A stretch of 64,000 bases of DNA, taken from Sinohyriopsis cumingii (taxonomy: Eukaryota > Mollusca > Bivalvia > Unionida > Unionidae). The notes under the pieces were generated by a model that worked only from the letters and a program-made list of their open reading frames with translations, did no database searches and had not been told where the DNA came from. Shown piece by piece: positions 21,301 through 28,924 of the stretch. The position numbers were made by a program, and so were the translations under genes. The stretch is from contig CM068839.1 of the NCBI GenBank assembly GCA_028554795.2, positions 14,291,220-14,355,219 on the forward strand, given 5' to 3'. Position 1 is the stretch's first letter. Each line of letters begins with the position of its first letter.

Positions 21301-23556
21301 TAGGGTTTTGATTACCATGTGAGAAATGAGCACAACCAGTGGTCCTACATTTATTTCTTTATTCACCTGAATGACATGAAGACAAGTGACTACACTGCTG
21401 TGGAACTTTATGTCAGCAGGCTTGTAAGTATCCATTTCTTACTACATTATTTCCTCAATCCTTGTCATTTTCATCACAGAGGATGCATAAAAACTCCCTT
21501 CTATGCTAATGTTTTTAATCAACCATGTAAGTTCACTACAGGTTATTCCAGCTTCTTTCAGTTCTCCTCCAGGTTACTTCTGTTTTTCTCTTACTGTTCC
21601 ATATTTGTTACTAGACGGTCAGTGTGGGGTTTATTGGAGCAGATCTACTTCAGATTTATCCTTGTGATTTATCCAGTAATGTTGCCAATTCTATTTTTAC
21701 AGTTCTCTGAGCCAAGTTACCAAGAAAAACAATCTTAAAAAAGATTAAAATTAGAATAGAAAAGTGAATATAATATATAATAGGTTGGTGAAGGCCATAT
21801 ACCACACAAGTAACATAGGTATGCTAATATTTTATGAAAGAAACTGCTTTATTATCAAATTTATCTAGATTAGCTGATGAAGAAACTTAACAACTATTCA
21901 TCTCTCTCCTCTCTCTCTCCTAATGATTGACTTTATAATTGTCCTTCAAATACTTTTTCAGATTGAGTCAGAGAATTATGATTTTTTTCCAATGAACAGA
22001 GCACTCTGTTTGTCATCCACTGACATTGATTCCACCGAATCCAAAATTGACAGCCTCCTGCAACAAGTAACTTCCATTGCTCAGAAACAGAAAGAGGATG
22101 TAAGTAATGTGTTGACTCAACAGTTTTCTGTTCACTTAGAAACTGAATGCACCCAAACATATGCTCCAACATGACCAAATCAATGTGAATTATATTCTAC
22201 AATAATAAATATATCTGGTTGCAGTTATATATAAACATATTTCACATGTGCTCTTCAACAAAGTAGCATGTAGGCTGTAGGCTGATATATAGAGCTGTAG
22301 GCTGTATGCTGATATGTGTAGCTTAGAGCTGTAGGCTGATATGTGTAGCTTAGAGCTGTTTATCAACATAATATTCATAATTTTATCTTTGATATCTCAT
22401 AATCTGCAGAGACCCAAACTCATTATTAAATTCTACCTTGTCATAAGTGCATTTACAATTTTATGTATTCATTCTTTCTGTGTTAATTTCAATGCCACCT
22501 TAATTGAATCAGTAATTGATGGATAGTATTTTGTCATTAGTGTATTGATCTTGTTTTCGTGCATCAACAAGTTATAGACCTCTTCACACAATTATGCCAG
22601 CTTTGTATTTACTATGAATTTTTATTAATAGGTATATTTCAAATTGTAACATTTGAATTATTCATAAAATAAGTAGACCCTTAGATGCTTATTTTTAGAA
22701 TGGATTTTAATACAACGTATTTTTCTTGGTCCATTGACCAATAACTGTTATACATGCATATATCTCAAACTAGCTGGTCAAATCAGCATGGTAAACTTTG
22801 AGATTTTGGAAGTAGAGTAATGCTCCCAGCCTAAACAACTACTGATACACGCAGAGTACTAATTTCATTCAAATTCTTTGTCGTATTATTTCAAATTACA
22901 TGTATGAAACTGTGTGGTAATAGTACACGATGAAAACAAGAAGGTCGACTTGTTTTTCTATTTATGTAACTGACCCATTATCATTTTGGTTCCAGGAAGC
23001 TGAAAAGAAGCGTAAAGTTGAAAAGCTGAAACAAAAACGCTGGCAAGAAAAGCATCGACGATTTGTCTTTGGACTTCCCACAACAGAGGATGAACATGAA
23101 TCTGAAAGAGAACCTTTACTTCCCATGCCCCGAGGTCGATCAGGGACATTAGTGCCTCGTCATCATCCATCTAATCTGTTAACTAGACCCCAACATCGAT
23201 ATTCAAAGGAATCTTTAGACAGAGACCAAAAAGGTTCTGTGACTCTTCTTAACATTTTAGAATCATTTCCACAAGAAAGAAAGTCCAAATCCCCTTCACT
23301 CTCTAGACTCAAATCTGAGTCGGATGCTGAGTCCGAGTCAGGGGACTCGACTGAGAGCACACTTCCTCATGGTTCATACAACCTGATGAGAGATGGCTCC
23401 ATGTCTGACCCAGGTCTAATATCTGACAGGGAGGAGGGGAGTGGGAGAATAAGAGAAACGGCGAGCATGCTACCACTCCCAATCATCCAGACACCACAGG
23501 ATGGTGAGTCCCCTGATGTAGGGAGTCAAGAGGACACCCAAGTTACAAAGCTGTAA
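2248..23556 (+). CDS. ITPR-like: Inositol 1,4,5-trisphosphate receptor-like channel, C-terminal six exons (gene span)
   Basis: Tetrameric intracellular Ca2+-release channel family of the ER membrane. Six exons joined in phase give about 207 residues of conserved channel end plus a long tail. In order they carry S5 (IYIYSLVGF), pore helix and filter (CTITVMRYGLIGD), S6 (GLNIIFGIIVDTFSELRD), the linker-domain C2H2 set (CFIC, then H-x4-H in YHVRNEHNQW), the ITPR signature DFFPMNRALCLSSTD, a short coiled coil, and a Ser/Arg/acidic tail ending VTKL. The ITPR assignment over ryanodine receptor rests on the linker and the DFFP/LSSTD region. It differs from canonical ITPRs by a very short luminal loop and loss of the Gly-rich filter (GGGVGD to LIGD). 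The N-terminal ligand-binding part lies outside the window. It may belong to a divergent invertebrate ITPR paralogue rather than the main ITPR; a search would settle this. Confidence 0.85.
2424..3978. repeat. Intron with a poly-C tract and old repeat fragments
   Basis: Intronic DNA. It contains a 21-base C run at 3749-3769. Two diverged copies of a short segment around 2765 and 2910 share 'ggtgatc.tgcat.tga.tggctgagct'. Nothing coding is seen. Confidence 0.5.
3979..4311. mobile_element. Non-autonomous hAT transposon (MITE) with 8-bp target duplication
   Basis: 333 bp. The terminal inverted repeats are CAGAGGTGGGCAAACT on the left and AGTTTGCCCACCCCTG on the right. The element is flanked on both sides by the identical 8-mer atctagtg (3971-3978 and 4312-4319), and 8 bp is the hAT target-site length. 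Near the right end is a GC-rich block (gggccgcatgcggccc). There is no coding capacity. The perfect target duplication marks the boundaries precisely. Confidence 0.9.
5178..5310. repeat. 41-bp tandem repeat, about three copies
   Basis: The marker gtgaagtaataataatgata starts at 5192, 5233 and 5274, giving an exact 41-bp period. The unit is mostly taa/aat trinucleotides with interruptions. Confidence 0.85.
5524..5676 (+). CDS. ITPR-like: ITPR-like exon: post-filter loop and S6 gate helix
   Basis: The acceptor is ctgctttccag ending at 5523 and the donor is gtaacc at 5677. It is a phase 0 exon of 51 codons. It starts AVKQNEQERTFGTFWPIV and continues through VYHVSFFIFITTIG into the S6 sequence LNIIFGIIVDTFSELRDLK. 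The last part matches ITPR LNLIFGVIIDTFADLR almost residue for residue, so the gate region is conserved even though the filter is not. Confidence 0.9.
5968..8413. mobile_element. pogo/Tigger-like (Tc1/mariner) DNA transposon, decayed or non-autonomous
   Basis: The ends are CAGTGCAACCCTGCTATAACG at 5968 and the inverted counterpart of CAGTGTAACCCCACTATAATG at 8413, each flanked by TA. That is the Tc1/mariner target rule and the CAGTG..AACC TIR style of pogo/Tigger relatives. The element is 2446 bp long. I could not recognise transposase motifs. Much of the interior is a direct duplication (6119-6900 and 6901-7678). The short open frames inside are not convincingly coding. Confidence 0.7.
6119..7678. 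repeat. Direct duplication of about 780 bp inside the pogo-like element
   Basis: Landmarks such as 'atttttctcgtacc', 'gtgttatgccaaaataaaca', 'caatttaataaa' and 'ctttgcgcaa' recur at a constant offset of about 780 bp. A smaller sub-repeat (gggaagag...gatcgtg...cctgaaattt) also recurs inside unit 1 about 150 bp apart, so the segment grew in at least two steps. Confidence 0.75.
8414..8689. repeat. Short minisatellite (8478-8570) in intron
   Basis: Repeats of 'gccatccagcatctggtgtct' with a 'ggcatct' filler, about four partial copies. It is otherwise plain intronic DNA. Confidence 0.6.
8690..9283. repeat. Degenerate dispersed/tandem repeat family (left part)
   Basis: Successive diverged blocks share 'aaggatggttgtattgacat', 'agttggtgctaaatgaaaat' and 'ggtgcca..cagacgtccaa', with a spacing of roughly 170-230 bp. 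The same family resumes beyond the LINE at about 14790 and again at 16277-16640 and 17225-17320. The LINE and the Penelope fragment therefore appear to have landed in one old repeat field. Confidence 0.55.
9284..9322. repeat. (ATA)n microsatellite tail of LINE
   Basis: About 13 trinucleotide repeats at the LINE 3' end. The truncated sister copy at 17970 has the same junction (ataatgctttatttatagag), so the tail belongs to the element. Confidence 0.85.
9468..12746 (-). CDS. LINE ORF2: AP endonuclease and reverse transcriptase
   Basis: Encodes the enzyme for target-primed reverse transcription. After a Cys-containing N-terminal part of about 130 residues come the endonuclease motifs LNIQHIIPKLNEI, LCETFL, VYRPPSS, LGDFNID and SDHYPV. 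The RT blocks follow: [58 protein letters not shown] and the catalytic FADD. The C-terminal region (ending HEHVCVSNR) is in the same frame beyond a TGA at 9837-9839. The flanking context (LQK-stop-AARVI) suggests CGA to TGA, so ORF2 would be broken by one nonsense change about 123 codons from its end. There is no ATG near the 5' end of the frame: it is continuous with ORF1 across the amber codon at 12747-12749, and the first usable ATGs lie about 50 codons downstream. Confidence 0.88.
12747..14612 (-). CDS. LINE ORF1: SGNH esterase-like domain plus two zinc knuckles
   Basis: 621 residues starting MATSSLSQWIY. Residues 75-160 are a compact domain I do not recognise. At 230-255 is a short predicted coil (ILQAQVERLEQELSALKS), and 260-400 is low-complexity and polar. 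Residues 413-575 form an SGNH-hydrolase-like domain with block I as LLIGSS (418-420), block III as IGGNN (466-469) and the Asp-x-x-His block as DQIH (551-554). Two CCHC knuckles follow at C584/C587/H592/C597 and C605/C608/H613/C618. Esterase-bearing ORF1 proteins are known from the CR1 clade, and CCHC knuckles are common in Jockey-superfamily ORF1. The product would act as the nucleic-acid-binding partner of the retrotransposition particle. It ends at an amber codon (TAG, 12747-12749) in frame with ORF2. Confidence 0.85.
   Translation of the reverse strand: MATSSLSQWIYSYFKSDSSDSFSGFTHDDLLNDTKDIDTLNTAEKYSLEIDSTYQDCVTPKSNMADSSSVPSFLKIQHNMQSITITADSNKIPTIKKFLDENLHFQQGHSHNGLIYKSMNTDSATVTLYITTGKIHVQGPGYTEWVNYFISTCQQMVDNTRLKSITSQPRASTPIPEAHRFPNPVNSNTALHEISQIAINVEETPGPQFMIGATNSFEFHGTHNQPCTSTQCLVVIGILQAQVERLEQELSALKSKSLHSVQMDKPGAKKVCQKTQTTQYTDMSKDQKACQGTQTIPKPAIRKKSLCTQTDATTPIKQDESLLQVLDGQSQKLAKAHAVNTDHHVTHSTSSPGTEETVLKTSSNYPQQGAKLNTNTKYSSRQTLSQSSHGNQEVQTMHLNPQLVKINNIVKDRSLLIGSSIIKGVRTRGLYKTDVKTHRGATINTITEKILEMDMSPYHTVILLIGGNNYSNGQSLKGIEDDYESLLYAIRSKNAECKIIISGLPPRRDALMTQLNDTISMLCENFQILFVPQYWTFFKDNRVNQQLYQRDQIHLSNRGTAMLLRNIDQYIRLIKGVRHESDNCLYCGEHGHVTQRCLHGKQIRCHLCNELGHKQKLCTYQ
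14613..14863. other. LINE 5' UTR and junction with the degenerate repeat
   Basis: About 180 bp upstream of ORF1 on the minus strand probably form the LINE 5' UTR. From about 14795 the flanking repeat family resumes ('ccatggcagccatggg', 'ttgaatgaatagttgtattg'). Confidence 0.4.
14864..16276. repeat. 62/65-bp satellite with 576-bp higher-order repeat
   Basis: About 22 head-to-tail monomers of gatatggagttttaactaaa...ggtcctaaatgaat...tatt. Monomers are 65 bp or 62 bp (lacking three bases after 'aatcgt'). Variant markers recur at an exact distance: 'acatgatgtc' at 15101 and 15677, and 'cctatatg' at 15311 and 15887, each 576 bp apart. That equals six 65-bp plus three 62-bp monomers, so the array is built of nine-monomer higher-order units (about 2.4 copies). 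Confidence 0.92.
16277..16640. repeat. Degenerate repeat family (middle part)
   Basis: Two or three diverged blocks share 'gttttcactaaaacac', 'gatgccaatatgac.ccacaaaatcaa' and 'ttctcatcaagagatgga'. They are relatives of the units at 8690-9283 and of the 62/65-bp satellite monomer. Confidence 0.55.
16640..17100 (-). pseudogene. Penelope-like retroelement fragment, GIY-YIG endonuclease end
   Basis: The minus strand reads, in one frame, CNVIYLLTSTKYGKQYVGET and then, after one in-frame stop, VRINEHLRDICNHKDSPVSK HFNQ, and finally RKDRELYWIYQLHNIHPIGI N. This is the C-terminal GIY-YIG-type nuclease typical of Penelope-like elements: Y-x-L...KYGKQYVGET, the RxxEH block, the HF motif and the RE..WI..L....P.G.N ending. 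No RT region is visible nearby, so this is a 3' fragment. Being interrupted, it is presumably inactive. Confidence 0.8.
17101..17969. other. Intronic DNA, part degenerate repeat (17225-17320)
   Basis: Around 17225-17320 the degenerate repeat family reappears ('ttgccattgtgaaatatctcattactgtgatgaa', 'gaaggaatggtcatactgac'). From 17320 to 17969 I see no gene or repeat I can name. Confidence 0.4.
17970..18469 (-). mobile_element. 5'-truncated copy of the same CR1/L2-group LINE
   Basis: It begins with the same (TAA)n tail and 'tgctttatttatagagggtgactcattag' 3' UTR as 9284 onward. It continues through the ORF2 C-terminal region and stops at 'gagggatgatc' (18469), where the full copy goes on 'aatagatgcatc'. 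It is about 500 bp, in the same orientation as the long copy, and has small indels relative to it. Abrupt 5' truncation is the classic product of incomplete target-primed reverse transcription. Confidence 0.9.
18821..18898 (+). CDS. ITPR-like: ITPR-like exon: linker domain, CxxC half
   Basis: The acceptor is tattctgttttcag ending at 18820 and the donor is gtaatc at 18899. It is phase 0 with 26 codons: WRAESDMKDTCFICSRNSYD then FEHHGK. It supplies the two cysteines (CFIC) of the cytosolic C2H2-type linker that couples S6 to the ligand-sensing body in ITPR and RyR channels. It follows a 13.1-kb intron that carries most of the transposons in this gene. Confidence 0.88.
18899..19839. other. Intron, no gene or clear repeat seen
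   Basis: AT-rich intronic DNA. There is a weak periodicity of phrases such as 'ggtcttttttcagacactattgcttttagagtca' (near 19060, 19365 and 19640), suggesting a very old repeat with spacing of about 300 bp. Confidence 0.35.
19840..20306. repeat. 28-bp tandem repeat array
   Basis: About 17 units of catgtacactcactttgact plus ttatgtat, with a few units 1 bp shorter or with gtg/gca variants. It lies in the intron between the two linker-domain exons. Confidence 0.9.
20397..20573. repeat. Tandem duplication, about 90 bp twice
   Basis: The segment 'aaatagtatgtgatg' ... 'gtcaacaccagacat' occurs at 20397-20486 and 20487-20573 with a 3-bp length difference and few substitutions. A third unit begins at 20574 and stops after 'aaatagtatgt'. 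It is a recent duplication. Confidence 0.85.
20735..20905 (-). mobile_element. Probable 3' end of a second LINE type, with (GAT)n tail
   Basis: On the minus strand a short frame reads ENRDRWRVIGCKVICGAPLT SWVMG followed by tgatgatgatgatgat. Ending ORF2 with a 'DRWR...GAP.TS..MG' stretch and a trinucleotide tail is a pattern I associate with 3' ends of invertebrate non-LTR retrotransposons. No RT motifs remain, so the family is uncertain. Confidence 0.4.
20906..21303. other. Intron, no gene seen
   Basis: An (ataat)n-like stretch near 20905-20930 precedes AT-rich DNA. The branch/pyrimidine region before the 21304 exon is ordinary. Confidence 0.4.
21304..21423 (+). CDS. ITPR-like: ITPR-like exon: linker domain, HxxxxH half
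   Basis: The acceptor ends cattag at 21303 and the donor gtaagt begins at 21424. It is phase 0 with 40 codons. It begins GFDYHVRNEHNQWSYIYFFI and ends DYTAVELYVSRL. The H-x4-H pair and the EHN.W.Y motif match ITPR (FEEHIKEEHNMWHYLCF), and TAVELYVSRL matches the TGPESYVAEM region. Confidence 0.9.
21962..22099 (+). CDS. ITPR-like: ITPR-like exon: DFFP motif and coiled coil
   Basis: The acceptor is tttttcag ending at 21961 and the donor is gtaagt at 22100. It is phase 0 with 46 codons. It starts IESENYDFFPMNRALCLSST D, matching ITPR LDWFPRMRAMSLVSSD, and continues with KIDSLLQQVTSIAQKQKED. The latter is a short heptad-like segment equivalent to the C-terminal tetramer coiled coil. Confidence 0.9.
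22255..22362. repeat. Short minisatellite in intron
   Basis: Three to four copies of 'gagctgtaggctgatatgtgtagctta' variants lie between the coiled-coil exon and the last exon. Confidence 0.75.
22996..23556 (+). CDS. ITPR-like: ITPR-like last exon: long hydrophilic tail and stop
   Basis: The acceptor is ggttccag ending at 22995. The frame runs 186 codons to TAA at 23554-23556. It begins with a very basic helix (EAEKKRKVEKLKQKRWQEKH), followed by REPLLPMPRGRSG, RHHPSNLLTRP and Ser/Glu-rich runs (SKSPSLSRLKSESDAESESG), and ends EDTQVTKL. Canonical ITPR tails after the coiled coil are only a few tens of residues. A strong donor-like site (atg|gtgagt, exon end 23503) sits inside the exon, so a spliced isoform with a different end is possible. 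The stop codon lies at the edge of a 39-bp minisatellite. Confidence 0.82.
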   Translation, partial: EAEKKRKVEKLKQKRWQEKHRRFVFGLPTTEDEHESEREPLLPMPRGRSGTLVPRHHPSNLLTRPQHRYSKESLDRDQKGSVTLLNILESFPQERKSKSPSLSRLKSESDAESESGDSTESTLPHGSYNLMRDGSMSDPGLISDREEGSGRIRETASMLPLPIIQTPQDGESPDVGSQEDTQVTKL

Positions 23557-23780
23557 ATTGACTCTCAGTTAGAAACTGTTCAAGAGTGGCTCAGGATTAT
23601 ACCATCTTACATGGTTGTAAATTTTATGAGATTATATACCCATGTTACACAGATACAGAGTGATTCAGAATTACACTTCCAGGTTACACAGCTGTAGAGT
23701 GACTCAGAATTACATTTCCATGTTACACATCGGTAGAGTGACTCAGAATTACACATCCAGGTTACGCAGCTGTAGAGCCT
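23537..23780. repeat. 39-bp minisatellite overlapping the stop codon
   Basis: The best units are 'ccaggttacacagctgtaga' plus 'gtgactcagaattacac' variants at about 23650-23780. A diverged unit, ccaagttacaaagctgtaaa then ttgactctcag, covers 23537-23570 and holds the last codons and TAA of the ITPR-like exon. Confidence 0.75.
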
Positions 23781-23823
23781 CTGGATAATGCAAATATCTA
23801 AGATGGCCACATTTAAAAGAAAA

Positions 23824-23825
<2 letters not shown>

Positions 23826-23884
<59 letters not shown>
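23826..23884. repeat. (TA)n microsatellite
   Basis: About 29 TA dinucleotides, likely within or just beyond the 3' UTR. Confidence 0.95.
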
Positions 23885-23888
<4 letters not shown>

Positions 23889-26800
23889 TTACTTTTAAAT
23901 GTATATCACATGATCGAAGTGTACACAGGTAATTTATGAAAAAGATTTTTAAAGCACCTAATTTGCTAAATAATTAATTTTCTCTAATTTTAATGAAAAC
24001 TTAAAGATCTCCAATGCATATATTACTGTCTGAAGACAATATCACATCAATATAGTATATTTTCATCATAACAATGCTTGCAATTGAGCATTTGAGCAAT
24101 ATCTATTTGGATTATGAAAATTATCCTTATTTGCAGCCTTCTGTCTGGTTGGCAGTCTTGTGTCGCTTGTAATGCCATTAATTATCATTAGTTGATTTCT
24201 ACAAGAATTTTACTTTTAATTAGTCTACTTCCCAGTTGACACACATGTTTTCTTGTAACACAACTGCCACCACAATTTGATATCTGCAAGAAATTTAACA
24301 TTTAAATCAATCTACTCCACAGATGAGAGTCTTGCATGTCTTGTAATGTCACTGCCAACACTAGTTGATTTCTTCTAAAATCTGGCAGAAATACATGTTC
24401 TTGCTTTATTCAGTTTTCCAAGAATTTAAAAAATAGAGTGGAAAATATGCTTGCATTTTGATACTGTAGATCAGGATCTTTGTAGTTTGCAGTTAGACTC
24501 AACTTATAAGCTATCTGATACAATATTTATAGTGACCAGTGTCATCTGGGAATTAGCAGTTTGCATTTTAATTAGTATGCAACAGTGTTTCTGTCTGCAG
24601 AAACAAGTAGACAACATGGTTAGTGTTTTTTGATAGGCTGCATCATATTCATTTAATTGAGAGGATAAAGTTCCCCCATTATAACCAAAGCAGGATATCA
24701 TTAGCCTTGACAATTAGCATGTTTAATGTATATTATACTCTTTGTTGCAAAGCTAGATGTGTTATTTAATTGACGTCTTACACTTCAAGTGTGAATTGTA
24801 CATGTATGTAAATATAATATATATTCCTCATGTTGAATTTCTTCAAATTACCCCATCATAATATCATAATAGCGTTGGAAAACTAATACTACCTTGCAAA
24901 TGAAGCCTCCCTGGCTGAAATGTTTACACTAAAAAGCTAAATGTTATCTGCAACCTAGGTGGCAGCTATGATGATCTCCCCTTGATAACGGGATTGGCAC
25001 CACATTTTATGAATACTTAAGTTACTAGTTCTGCTCATGCAGAGTAGCACACTCACTACAGATAGAGAGGCCTCACAATCCACATAAAATGTTCTGGAAG
25101 TGTCCACCATAAAGCTGCAAGATGGAGTATTCTTCTTGAAGGAAAATATGCTTCATGTATAATTTCCAAATTTTCTTTAATCTCTGATAACCAAGTTCTG
25201 TCTATTTAATATCATCACTTTGCTGTCCTCACCCACTTAGGCACCCTTAATATGTACCTGCATGTATTGCTAGAGAGTCCCTTCACATTGCTATAGTTTT
25301 ATTTAAAAATGTGTAGGACTGGTATGTGCACAAAGAAAACTCGTATAATATTGCTGTATGATTTCAACTATAGTTGGATGCTTACAGGTACGTTTTCTAT
25401 ACTAATGTAGCCATAACATCCATTTCATAGCTGACTTTACTAATTTACCTATATAGGCTTCAGTTTGGTTTCTCCTTCACAGGTAGCATTATCTTACAAA
25501 TTGATATTATAGCATCAACTTACTAAGTATCAACAGTGGCACCTAAGTGCAATTTTATGTGCAGGTATTGTGTAGAAACTCGGCCATATTGCTGTCTAGT
25601 TCAGTCGAGGTTAGATACATTCAGATTCCATATTGTTTAATCACAGTGTCCACTTAGAAGTTACTATAAGCAATACTTCAATGATTTTACTTGTATAGGC
25701 AGTCAATTTGCCTTTCCTACAGATAACTGTATTAGAATTGATATTTTAGCATCCATTTCATTAGTATTTACAGCAGTACTCCAAAATTCTCTCTGTACTG
25801 GCTACTATGTTAACTCTTTTACAGGTAATTGTCATAGTACATGGTTCTGCACATACACTGTCTTTGTTAATAAAGTGGGATGCAAGCTGGGCTGCACCCA
25901 TATATATTGTCTGCTCTATTTGGACCTAAAGATTTAGACCATGGGCAAGACTAAGTGAAATTTTGAAAACATTGGAAATGCAGGAATGAAAACCAGTTTT
26001 CATGTGTAGCTTGCTCCTGTTGCCAATCTATCAATACAGGTCATTTAAATACATACCATTTAAATCAAAAGACATAAGGTGTTTGTCTATTTGGCCTACT
26101 CCACTGCAAAGCACTTTCATGGCTCAGCCACAGGCCACTAAATTTACACAGTGCCCATATTAGTGCCCCAGTACACATAGGATACGGATTAATTTCATTT
26201 TCATGCCTTTGCCATTCAAAGTGAATATTTGCTTAGTGATCATATCCCAATCAAGATGTTCTGCAAGCAGCATAGGCCACCCATTTAGACATCTGTTCTC
26301 CAGTTTCATCTCATATTGCACAGAGTACCGAATTGACAGTGTTGCCCCATCCCTTGAGATGATGAAGTATGCTCACTAACTCCATCGTCTTTGCTATATC
26401 TCACTGACAAGAGAAGACTGCCATCCAAGCTTCAGTTAAGAAAGTCTTTCACTTGTTGCCACAACAGCTTGGTCCAGAATTCTAGCATCTGTTGATATGC
26501 TAATTAATAAAGACCAACTAGTGTTCAACTGTTATTGCTGCTGAGTCAAGTGACTGACTTGGGTAGCATTACAGACAATATCAGCCATAGGAATGGGAAG
26601 TCTTCATCTGTAAGCACTCTGATGCCACCTTGCACAGTGCAGAGAGAATTGGTTTTCTAGATTACATAACTATAACTATAACTAACTCCAGTATAAGGAA
26701 TTTGACTTGGTTATGGAAGAAAAAGCTACTAGGGGGAAAAGGCAAAAAGGTGACAATTGCATTTATTGGACATCATGTCATGTTGATCCAAGTATTATTC

Positions 26801-27054
26801 TGAGTGAGAGAGATCACTGCTGCTGTCATATGAATTAAAAGAAACCTGAAGATTACATAGAAATATCTGGCAAGATGGCTGTGAATTTTTGTTAAACATA
26901 ATGTTACCATTGCTGCATCAGATCAAACTATACAAACTTTTTCAAATTCATGTTTTCCAAGCTGACAACAGCAGTACATGACAGCTGGCTGAACCTTACA
27001 GAAAATTGGCTCAGTTTATGGAAAAATATTTGCTGTGTTAATGAGTCATTTTAG
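23885..27054. other. Intergenic DNA, no gene seen
   Basis: AT-rich with no convincing open frames. Around 25380-25830 phrases such as 'ttgatatt.tagcatc' and 'caggta' recur at about 240 bp, probably an old decayed repeat. I see no RNA gene. Confidence 0.4.
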
Positions 27055-27830
27055 GTTTGACAGGTCTGTAGCTCAGGAATCATTTAATATATTTTGGTGA
27101 AATTTGGGGCGTACATTCCCTCATAATCCTAGTAGTGCATTTCATGGGTTTTGTCCTGTCAACTGCATTTAGGATAGGGTTATGGTTCTTGAAATCCAGT
27201 GCCTTATTTATCTTACCATGCAACATTGCTTGGAACTGTACAGCTGATGCTTTTTTGTATATACATTGTGTCATAGACCTAAATATATCTTGTATAGGAT
27301 CTGTCCCAACTCCATTTTGGATATGTATGTCGGTGAGACCAAAAATGGAAATTCAAGTGAAAATAAAATAATACCTCGGGAATAGAAGGATACCTCATTT
27401 TCAAAACAGTTTTGAAAAGTCAGATAATAGAAATAATTTTATCTGACTTCACTATTTTAGTAGCATTGTTGAGCTTAAAAAAAGAGAATATTTTTGGATA
27501 CCCCAAAATCACACACTGCAATTTGGATATTATCAACATCTGCTTAAATAAGAGTCCAAGCATTTTTGAAGTGAATTTATTTTAGATACAGTTAATGACC
27601 CTTGGCAATGAACATCATATCTTCACAATCTACTTAGCTTGTAACTGGCACATTTCAAGAACCATTCAACAACTTAGGATGCAGTTTGGTATGGACACGG
27701 CCTCATAAGCCTGGATTGCCCTTTTATGGATTTTGTCTTGTTAGCTCCTTGTTAGATAGAGTTATGGCCCTCGATAATCAACTTGATATCATTTCACAAT
27801 CTGTGCTTGTACTGAGGAGACCTTAAAATA
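27055..27830. repeat. Two diverged copies of a dispersed repeat
   Basis: The blocks at about 27055-27270 and 27640-27830 share 'ttttatggattttgtc.tgt..actgcatttagatagggttatgg' with moderate divergence. Neither codes for a recognisable protein. Confidence 0.45.
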
Positions 27831-28879
27831 GTTGGCTTTGATTTAAAACATTCCCCATCATCACTAGAAGACTTGTGACCCCTAAATACCAATCTTCAAA
27901 GATGGGTTTCCCCTGTTCCCCAACATACCATATATACTTGCTTACAAGTCCAACTGCAAACTGCACAGACCCAGATCTACTGTTGCATAGTGTACTGGCA
28001 AATCTGTGTCTGTTCAGTTTCTCAGGAGTCATCAGTAGAACAAACAACATAGACCTGATCTGCAGGTGCATTATGCTATGGCAGATTCAAATCTTTGTCA
28101 TTTCATTAAGTTCCTCTGTTCATGAAAAAGCAAATTGTAGTGAGTGAGGGCCCTTGGTGATGTACCTATTGCTGATACCATATATTCCCACTTATAAGTT
28201 GAGAGCGAGCATAGGTGGTATCCATTGCTATCCTTTTTTTTGTAATAGAACTGTGTATAAAAGTATCTCTATTTTGTAACATTTCCTAACAATGTTCCAA
28301 GTCTAATTAAAAGATGTAAATTTTAACAAATATGTTGTACACTTAGTGCCTTTTTTGATTGATTGTATACACTTCAGCTATTTTGTTTCATCAGTCTCAC
28401 TTATCTATTTCTCATCTGATTTTTTTAATATCATTATTGCAGGACAAATGCTCAATTCTTGTGATGAGCAATGCAATCGAGATCATTTGATTAAAATGTA
28501 TCCAAGAGCAAGTAAACATTTTTGAAGTGCCATGTTTTGTTATTTACTTGGCTTTTTGCTATTAATATCAATATTGTTCAATGTCCATAAATTTTTATAC
28601 AATTTTCAACTATTATATACAACATTCATTATAAAGTCTTTGCTACCACAACTGTCTGACTGCAAACTGAGACTAATACCAGCTTGATTATGTCACAGTG
28701 ACTTAGAATGCAATCACCTATTGACTAGAATTGTTATTATGGATTCCAAACATGAATACTACTTTAGTAGTTCATATGACAGAGTCTATTATACTAGTCT
28801 GCATATTTATAGTCCTATTTACGTGATAAATGAAAGGAGAATTTCAAAAAATGTCATCAGACATTAGATCACCCATATG

Positions 28880-28880
<1 letters not shown>
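27831..28880. other. Intergenic DNA, no gene seen
   Basis: The short open frames at 27823-28147 lie on both strands over the same bases and have no recognisable motif. The rest is AT-rich. Confidence 0.4.

Positions 28881-28924
<44 letters not shown>

Noticed and set aside
2248-22099. Ryanodine receptor rather than ITPR
   Set aside because: The linker and DFFPMNRALCLSSTD region match ITPR spacing and residues. RyR has GGGIGD and a different C-terminal ending without this tail.
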